NCBI RefSeq assembly: GCF_022370835.2
Contig: NZ_CP092365.1
Location: 3,720,001-3,784,000 of the forward strand
Length of the DNA: 64,000 bases
Source of the DNA: Mycolicibacillus parakoreensis
GTDB lineage: Bacteria > Actinomycetota > Actinomycetes > Mycobacteriales > Mycobacteriaceae
Reading direction: 5' to 3'
The notes below the pieces were generated by a model. It saw nothing but the letters and a program-made list of their open reading frames with translations, was not told the DNA's origin and searched no databases. Every line of letters begins with the position of its first letter. The stretch's first letter is position 1. Shown one piece after another: positions 59,214-64,000 of the stretch. The position numbers and the translations under genes are program-made.

Positions 59214-60320
59214 ATGGTCGCCATCACCGGCGCGGTGCTCGACCGGATCGGCCCGCAGCGCCCCTACGCCCAGAGCCGGCCGCTGACGGTGACCGAGCTG
59301 GAGTTGGCCCCGCCCGGGCCGGGTGAGCTGCTGGTGCGCATCGAGGCCGCGGGGCTGTGCCACTCGGATCTGTCGGTGATCGACGGCACCCGGGCGCGCC
59401 CGGTCCCGATGCTGCTCGGCCACGAGGCGGCCGGGGTCGTCGAGCGCCTCGGCGCCGGGGCGAGCGATCTGGGCGCCGGTCAGCGGGTGGTGATGACGTT
59501 TCTGCCGCGCTGCGGGCGGTGTGCGGCCTGCGCCACCGACGGGATCGTCCCGTGCGAGCCGGGGACCGCGGCCAACACCGCCGGCACGCTGCTCGGCGGC
59601 GGGCTGCGGCTGGCGCGGGCCGGGGCCGCGGTGCACCACCACCTCGGGGTCTCCGGGTTCGCCACCCACGCGGTGGTCGACCGGGCCAGCGTGGTGCCCG
59701 TCGACGCCGACGTGCCCGCCCCGGTGGCGGCGCTGCTGGGCTGTGCGGTGCTCACCGGCGGCGGGGCGGTGCTCAACGTCGCACGCCCGCGGCCCGGGCA
59801 GACCGTGGCGGTCGTCGGCCTCGGCGGGGTGGGGATGGCCGCGATGCTCACCGCGTTGGCCCACGCCGATGTGCACGTGGTCGCCGTCGATGCGCTGCCG
59901 GAGAAACTCACCGCCGCGACCGCGCTGGGCGCGCACGCCGTCTACACCCCCCGGCAGGCGCTCGACGCCGGGGTGCGCGCCGCCGCGGTCATCGAGGCGG
60001 CCGGGCGGTCCGAGGCGCTGCAGACCGCGATCGCGCTGACCGCGCCGGGCGGGGCCACGATCACCGTCGGCCTGCCCGCACCGCAGGAGCGGATCAGTGT
60101 GGCGCCGTTGGGGTTCGTCGCCGAAGGCCGCTCGCTGATCGGCAGCTACCTGGGCTCGTCGGTGCCGGCGCGCGACATCCCGCGGTTCGTGCGGCTGTGG
60201 CGCCGCGGGCGGCTGCCGGTGGAGTCGCTGGTGTCGGCGACCATCGAGCTCACCGAGATCAACACCGCCCTCGACTCACTCGCCGACGGGGCGGCGGTGC
60301 GCCAGTTGATCCGCCTCTGA
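59214..60320 (+). CDS. adhE1: Zinc-type alcohol dehydrogenase AdhE1 (Rv0162c-like)
   Basis: A 368-residue medium-chain dehydrogenase from ATG 59214; TTG 59202 is an alternative. Catalytic zinc residues Cys49 (LCHSDLS) and His70/Glu71 (LLGHEAAG); structural zinc cysteines in CGRCAACATDGIVPC; Rossmann motif GLGGVGM. Nucleotide preference after the second strand (VVAVDAL) suggests NAD. It matches M. tuberculosis AdhE1 in place and type. Substrate unknown. The start codon is 14 bases from a divergent gene, so the mRNA is likely leaderless or its promoter lies inside the thioesterase gene. Confidence 0.9.
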   Translation: MVAITGAVLDRIGPQRPYAQSRPLTVTELELAPPGPGELLVRIEAAGLCHSDLSVIDGTRARPVPMLLGHEAAGVVERLGAGASDLGAGQRVVMTFLPRCGRCAACATDGIVPCEPGTAANTAGTLLGGGLRLARAGAAVHHHLGVSGFATHAVVDRASVVPVDADVPAPVAALLGCAVLTGGGAVLNVARPRPGQTVAVVGLGGVGMAAMLTALAHADVHVVAVDALPEKLTAATALGAHAVYTPRQALDAGVRAAAVIEAAGRSEALQTAIALTAPGGATITVGLPAPQERISVAPLGFVAEGRSLIGSYLGSSVPARDIPRFVRLWRRGRLPVESLVSATIELTEINTALDSLADGAAVRQLIRL

Positions 60321-60370
60321 GCCGGCGCGGCCCCTTAGACTGTGCCCACCCCGTCGCCGAGGAGGCGCGC

Positions 60371-61300
60371 ATGCCCACCGACCGTCGCCCCGACAGCGCC
60401 GCGACCCCCGATCGCGCCGACGTCCGGTTCCCCAGCGGCGCCGAGCTGATCAGCGCCTGGCTCTACCGACCGTCCGGCGAGCGCCCCGGGCCCGTCCCGC
60501 TGCTGGTGATGGCGCACGGGCTCGGCGCGGTGCGCACCATGGGCCTGGACGCCTACGCGCAGCGTTTCGCCGCCGCCGGCTACGCCTGCCTGGTCTTCGA
60601 CTACCGCCACTTCGGCGACAGCGAGGGCGAGCCGCGTCAGCTGCTCAGCGTCGCCAAACAGCGGGCGGACTGGGCCGCGGCGGTCGGCTACGCGCGCACC
60701 CTGGCCGGCATCGACGCGCAGCGCATCGGGTTGTGGGGCACGTCGTTCGCCGGCGGCCACGTGATCGCCACGGCCGCCGCGGTGCCCGGGATCGCCGCGG
60801 TGATCGCCCAGTGCCCGTTCACCGACGGCCTGGCCTCGATCCGGGTGACCAACCCGCTGACCTCCGCGCGGGTCCTGGTCCTGGCGGTGCGCGACGCCCT
60901 CGGCGCGCTGCGCGGCCGCCCGCCGGTGCTGGTGCCCACCGCGGGGCGCCCCGGCGAGGTGGCGCTGATGAACGCCCCCGACGCCTACGACGGCTATCTG
61001 GGTCTGGTGCCGGCCGGCCAGGCGGTGCCCAACGAGGTGGCGGCCCGGTTCGCGTTGAGTCTGCCCGCCTATCGGCCCGGCCGGTCGGCGCGCAAGGTGG
61101 GCTGCCCGATCCTGTTCTGCGTGTGCAGCCACGACTCGGTGGCCCCGGCGGGCCCGACCCGCCGGTACGCGGCGCAGGCGCCGCGCGGGGAGGTCGCGCT
61201 CTACCCCGAGGGCCATTTCGCCATCTACGTCGGGGAGGCGTTCGAGCGGGTGGTCGCCGACCAGATCGCGTTCCTCGACCACCGGCTGGCGCGGGCCTGA
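60371..61300 (+). CDS. Alpha/beta hydrolase (dienelactone hydrolase/peptidase S9-like)
   Basis: A 309-residue alpha/beta hydrolase. ATG 60371 has GAGGAGG just upstream (about 60358-60365) and a -10-like TAGACT at 60336-60341. VRFPSGAELISAWLYRPSG starts the fold, VMAHGLGAVRTMGLDAYAQRFAAAGYACLVFDYRHFGDSEG the oxyanion region; the nucleophile is in GLWGTSFAGGH, the Asp in CVCSHDSVAP and the His in YPEGHFAIYVGEAF. Cytoplasmic; the substrate, an ester or acyl derivative, is unknown. I do not recognise a counterpart at this place in M. tuberculosis. Confidence 0.9.
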   Translation: MPTDRRPDSAATPDRADVRFPSGAELISAWLYRPSGERPGPVPLLVMAHGLGAVRTMGLDAYAQRFAAAGYACLVFDYRHFGDSEGEPRQLLSVAKQRADWAAAVGYARTLAGIDAQRIGLWGTSFAGGHVIATAAAVPGIAAVIAQCPFTDGLASIRVTNPLTSARVLVLAVRDALGALRGRPPVLVPTAGRPGEVALMNAPDAYDGYLGLVPAGQAVPNEVAARFALSLPAYRPGRSARKVGCPILFCVCSHDSVAPAGPTRRYAAQAPRGEVALYPEGHFAIYVGEAFERVVADQIAFLDHRLARA

Positions 61301-61325
61301 TCCCGCGGCGCGCCCCGGCCGATTC

Positions 61326-62108
61326 CTAGCGCGTGGTGGCCACGCCGCCGTCGACCGGCAGCACCGCCCCGGTGATGTAGCCGCCGGCCCGGCTGGCCAG
61401 AAACACCGCCACCCCCGCCATGTCGTCGGGGGCGCCGATGCGGCCCAGCGGCACCCCCGCGGCCGCCGCGTCACCGCCGTCGGTGAGCAGATGTTTGGTC
61501 ATCTTCGACGGGAAGAACCCCGGGGCGATCGCGTTGACCAGGATCTGCGGGGCCAACTCGGCGGCCAGGTGCCGGGTGAGCTGGTGCACCGCGGCCTTGC
61601 TGGCGCTGTAGGAGAAGTTGTTCATCCCCGGGGCCGGGGCGCGCAGCCCGTCGACGCTGCCGATGTTGATCACCCGTGCGGGGTCGGCGCCGGTGGCGCC
61701 GGCCTGCAGCATCGGAAGCAGCGCCTGGGTCACCAGCAGCACCCCCTTGACGTTGAGGTCGAGGACCTTGTCGATGCCGGATTCGGGGAACTGCGCCAGC
61801 GGCGCCCCCCAGGTGGCGCCGGCGTTGTTGACCAGCAGGTGCACGGCGTCCTCGCGGCGGGCCACCTCGGCGTGCAGTGCGGCCACCCCCTCGGCGGTGC
61901 CCAGGTCGGCCGGGATCGCGCTCACCGCGCCGTCGGCGGCCAGCGCCGCGGCGGCCTCGCGCAGTTCGGCCTCCCGCCGGCTGCACACGTACACCCGGGC
62001 CCCGGCCTGCAGCAGGCCGCGGGCGATCATCAGCCCGATGCCGCGGCTGCCGCCGGTGACCACCGCGGTCTTGCCGTCGAGGCGGAACAACGCGTCGATG
62101 CCGGCCAT
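61326..62108 (-). CDS. Short-chain dehydrogenase/reductase in TetR operon
   Basis: A 260-residue SDR. Nucleotide motif TGGSRGIG (residues 18-25), CSRREAEL after strand 2 (NADP preference), NNAGATWGAPL, catalytic Ser in VINIGSVDGL and Tyr/Lys in FSYSASKAAVHQL; ending FLASRAGGYITGAVLPVDGG. It lies five bases after the TetR stop on the same strand, so the regulator and enzyme are co-transcribed. It probably acts on a lipid or steroid-like substrate sensed by the regulator, which is inference. Confidence 0.91.
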   Translation of the reverse strand: MAGIDALFRLDGKTAVVTGGSRGIGLMIARGLLQAGARVYVCSRREAELREAAAALAADGAVSAIPADLGTAEGVAALHAEVARREDAVHLLVNNAGATWGAPLAQFPESGIDKVLDLNVKGVLLVTQALLPMLQAGATGADPARVINIGSVDGLRAPAPGMNNFSYSASKAAVHQLTRHLAAELAPQILVNAIAPGFFPSKMTKHLLTDGGDAAAAGVPLGRIGAPDDMAGVAVFLASRAGGYITGAVLPVDGGVATTR

Positions 62109-62112
62109 CGCC

Positions 62113-62763
62113 TCAGCGCCCCTCGTCGGGTCCGCCCAGCGGGCAGCGTTCCCGCACCGTGGCGTCGCGGATCAGCCCGCGCAGCAGCGCGGTGGAGAAC
62201 TCCGCGGCGATCTCCTCCGCACTGCTGCGCCCGCCGGGCCGCAGCCACCGATACGCGCTCAACGTCATCCCGATGTAGCCCAGTGCCAGCACGTGGGAGT
62301 CGCACGGGTAGAACTCGCCGCTGGCGATGCCGCGGTCGATCAGCCCGTGCACGTGCTCGTAGACCTTCACCTCCTGCTCGCGGATGGTGGCGACCTGCTC
62401 GGCGGTGAACCATTCGGCGATGTAGGGCTGCTCCTGGAAGTAGACCGCCGCGCCCTCGAGGTTCGCCGCGATCTGGGTGAGCAGCCGCACCGTGTACTGG
62501 TAGAGGGCCTCGCGGGCGGTCCACGACGGGTCGTCGTGGACGGCGGCCAGGGTGCGTTCGGCGGCCTGCTGGTAGATGTCGTAGAGGATCAGCGACTTGC
62601 TGGCGTAGTAGTGGTAGACGGTGGCCTTGTTCAGCCCGATCGCGTCGGCGACATCGTCCATCCGGGTGCCGTGGTAGCCGCGGGCGGCGAAGAGCTTGGT
62701 GGCCACCGCCAACAGTTCTTCACGACGGCTCAGGCCGTTGGCGGTGGGAGTGTCGGAGGGCAT
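62113..62763 (-). CDS. TetR-family regulator (Rv0158-like)
   Basis: A 216-residue TetR-type repressor. The N-terminal helix-turn-helix is RREELLAVATKLFAARGYHGTRMDDVADAIGLNKATVYHYYASKSLI (about residues 14-60 in total). The C-terminal ligand domain has an extended helix (LLTQIAANLEGAAVYFQEQPYIAEWFTAEQVATI), a feature of the fatty-acid/steroid-responding subgroup. It probably represses its own operon through the dyads at 62792-62815. The M. tuberculosis gene at this place, Rv0158, is also TetR-type. Confidence 0.93.
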   Translation of the reverse strand: MPSDTPTANGLSRREELLAVATKLFAARGYHGTRMDDVADAIGLNKATVYHYYASKSLILYDIYQQAAERTLAAVHDDPSWTAREALYQYTVRLLTQIAANLEGAAVYFQEQPYIAEWFTAEQVATIREQEVKVYEHVHGLIDRGIASGEFYPCDSHVLALGYIGMTLSAYRWLRPGGRSSAEEIAAEFSTALLRGLIRDATVRERCPLGGPDEGR

Positions 62764-62791
62764 GGTTCTCGCTATCGCGGGCCGAAACGAT

Positions 62792-62815
62792 CCGGTTTAT
62801 CAATCAACCGGTTGG
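62792..62815. promoter_or_regulatory. Candidate TetR operator
   Basis: CCGGTT (62792-62797) and AACCGG (62806-62811) form an inverted repeat with an 8-base, AT-rich centre (TATCAATC). The right arm extends into a second perfect palindrome, CAACCGGTTG (62805-62814). It lies 29 bases upstream of the TetR start, the usual place for autoregulation. Confidence 0.5.
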
Positions 62816-62942
62816 ACAGTCTGGGTCAGTCTAGGCAACCGGCGCCCCCGCCGGGCGACGCGGGGCACAATAGCTCGGGACGGATAGCCCTGGACGGCCC
62901 GGTTAGACTGGGACCAGAGCACCGGCACAGGAGGTGGGACCG

Positions 62943-63065
62943 ATGGACCCCGACTACGACGGATCCGACGAGATCGAGTACACGCTGGGCTGGTTCGCCT
63001 GGGGGCTGCGCGGCATCTCCGGGCCCGGCGGCGGCTACCCGCCCCCGGCCTACCCGCCGGTGTGA
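62943..63065 (+). CDS. 40-residue conserved small protein (Rv0157A-like)
   Basis: A short gene with strong start signals: AGGAGGTG (62929-62936) just before ATG 62943 and a -10-like TAGACT at 62904-62909. The product is acidic at the start (MDPDYDGSDEIEY), then an aromatic core TLGWFAWGLRGISGPGG and the ending YPPPAYPPV. M. tuberculosis annotates a small protein, Rv0157A, in the same place between pntB and the TetR gene. The amphipathic core could touch a membrane. Function unknown. It is followed by a very strong hairpin. Confidence 0.82.
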   Translation: MDPDYDGSDEIEYTLGWFAWGLRGISGPGGGYPPPAYPPV

Positions 63066-63080
63066 GCCCCCCGCTTCGTC

Positions 63081-63132
63081 ACCGTCAACGGCGCCCCGCC
63101 GGCTGCGTGCCGGTCGGGGCGCCGTTGACGGT
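63081..63132. terminator. Strong bidirectional terminator hairpin
   Basis: An 18-bp perfect stem: 63081-63098 pairs with 63115-63132, with a 16-base loop that can form 4 further pairs. It lies between two convergent stops (small protein 63065, pntB 63141), so it can end both transcripts. No T-run follows on either strand, as is usual in mycobacteria. Confidence 0.85.
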
Positions 63133-63140
63133 TCGGGACC

Positions 63141-64000
63141 TCAGAGGGCCTTGAGTTCCTCGATCACCTCGGAGACCGACTTCTTGGCGTCGCCGAACAG
63201 CAGGCTGGTGCCCTCGGCGTAGAACAGCGGGTTGTCGATCCCGGCGAACCCGGAGCTCATCGAGCGCTTCAACACGATCACGGTCTTGGCCTGGTCGACG
63301 TTGAGCACCGGCATCCCGTAGATCGGGCTGGAGGCGTCGTCGCGGGCCGCCGGGTTGGTGACGTCGTTGGCGCCGATGACGATGGCCACGTCGGTGCGCG
63401 CGAACTCGTCGTTGATGTCGTCCATGTCCTTCATCGCGTCGTAGTCGACCTCGGCCTCGGCCAGCAGCACGTTCATGTGCCCGGGCATCCGGCCGGCCAC
63501 CGGGTGGATGGCGAACTTCACCGCCACGCCCTTGTCCTCCAGCAGACCGGCCATGTCCTTGACCGCGTGCTGGGCCTGGGCGACCGCGAGCCCGTAGCCG
63601 GGCACCACGATCACCTGGTTGGCGTAGGCCATCTGGATGGCGGCGTCGGCGGCCGAGGTCGACGTGACGTGCTTGTCGGCGTCGTCGCCGCCGGCGGCGG
63701 CCGCCGCTCCCCCGCCGAAACCGCCGGCCACGATCGCCGGGATGGACCGGTTCATCGCCTTGGCCATCAGGTTGGTCAGGATCGAGCCGGAGGCCCCCAC
63801 GATCATGCCGGCCGCGATCATCGCGGTGTTGTTCAGCGCCAGCCCGGCCGCCGCGGCCGAGAGCCCGGTCAGCGCGTTGAGCAGCGCGATCACCACCGGC
63901 ATGTCGGCGCCCCCGATCGGCAGCACCACCATCAGGCCCAGCACCGCGGAGACGGCCAGCAGCCCCACCATCCACCACACACTCAGCCCGCCGTCGGACG
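63141..64000 (-). CDS. pntB: PntB, NAD(P) transhydrogenase beta subunit (5' end beyond window)
   Basis: The proton-pumping transhydrogenase exchanges hydride between NADH and NADP using the proton gradient. About 285 C-terminal residues are present; the frame stays open to the right edge, so the start is missing. Membrane helices (MVGLLAVSAVLGLMVVLPIGGADMPVVIALLNALTGLSAAAAG) lead into the NADP-binding domain III: VIVVPGYGLAVAQAQHAVKDM, HPVAGRMPGHMNVLLAEA, VAIVIGANDVTNPAA, and VLKRSMSSGFAGIDNPLFY, all diagnostic. The C-terminus SVSEVIEELKAL is complete. Confidence 0.96.
   Translation of the reverse strand, partial: SDGGLSVWWMVGLLAVSAVLGLMVVLPIGGADMPVVIALLNALTGLSAAAAGLALNNTAMIAAGMIVGASGSILTNLMAKAMNRSIPAIVAGGFGGGAAAAAGGDDADKHVTSTSAADAAIQMAYANQVIVVPGYGLAVAQAQHAVKDMAGLLEDKGVAVKFAIHPVAGRMPGHMNVLLAEAEVDYDAMKDMDDINDEFARTDVAIVIGANDVTNPAARDDASSPIYGMPVLNVDQAKTVIVLKRSMSSGFAGIDNPLFYAEGTSLLFGDAKKSVSEVIEELKAL

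Overview
The window is a roughly 70% GC chromosomal segment of a mycobacterium. Gene content and order match, in reverse orientation, the Mycobacterium tuberculosis stretch from about Rv0208c (trmB) back to about Rv0157 (pntB). Identifications rest on recognised protein sequence plus conserved order; no database search was run. No tRNA, rRNA, CRISPR array, insertion sequence or prophage was recognised.

Layout. (1) 1-10910: trmB (5' cut by the window edge), an NYN-domain protein, the mycolate flippase mmpL3, a convergent AI-2E-family permease, a DUF3054 membrane protein, a secreted haemophore-like protein divergent from mmpL11, and two small genes coupled to mmpL11. (2) 10916-15372: omamB/omamA, the M13 metalloprotease zmp1 and an L,D-transpeptidase. 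(3) 15526-21582: a copper-response block with a DUF305 lipoprotein, the copper-sensing repressor ricR, an MFS permease and the metallothionein mymT. Near-identical dyad operators stand before the lipoprotein and before mymT. ilvD, a nitronate monooxygenase-like gene and an O-methyltransferase are interspersed. (4) 21593-31252: a SprT-like metalloprotein, a DUF2786 protein, monoacylglycerol lipase, a short-chain dehydrogenase, an NDMA-type alcohol dehydrogenase, pirin, a degenerate ABC ATPase paired with a YhgE/Pip membrane protein, a phosphodiester glycosidase and a DUF1275 protein. (5) 31280-43610: a complete extra mce operon (two YrbE permeases, MceA-F, one Mce-associated protein, one secreted MPT64/RsiV-like protein), with a second Mce-associated paralogue and an exported protein on its divergent side. 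(6) 43620-58179, minus strand: the full mce1 lipid-import operon, fadD5-yrbE1AB-mce1ABCD-lprK-mce1F-mam1ABCD. (7) 58239-64000: a TB18.5-like protein, a hotdog thioesterase, a zinc alcohol dehydrogenase, an alpha/beta hydrolase, a short-chain dehydrogenase with its TetR-type regulator, a 40-aa conserved small protein, and pntB (5' cut by the window edge).

The main themes are cell-envelope lipid traffic (MmpL3, MmpL11, two Mce importers, OmamA/B, FadD5, monoacylglycerol lipase) and copper defence (RicR, MymT, DUF305). The most interesting departures from the M. tuberculosis layout are the extra mce operon lying tail to tail with mce1, the absence of mce1R next to fadD5, an 18-codon ORF with its own Shine-Dalgarno coupled to yrbE1A, a pseudo-ABC ATPase beside YhgE/Pip, and the clustered copper operators.
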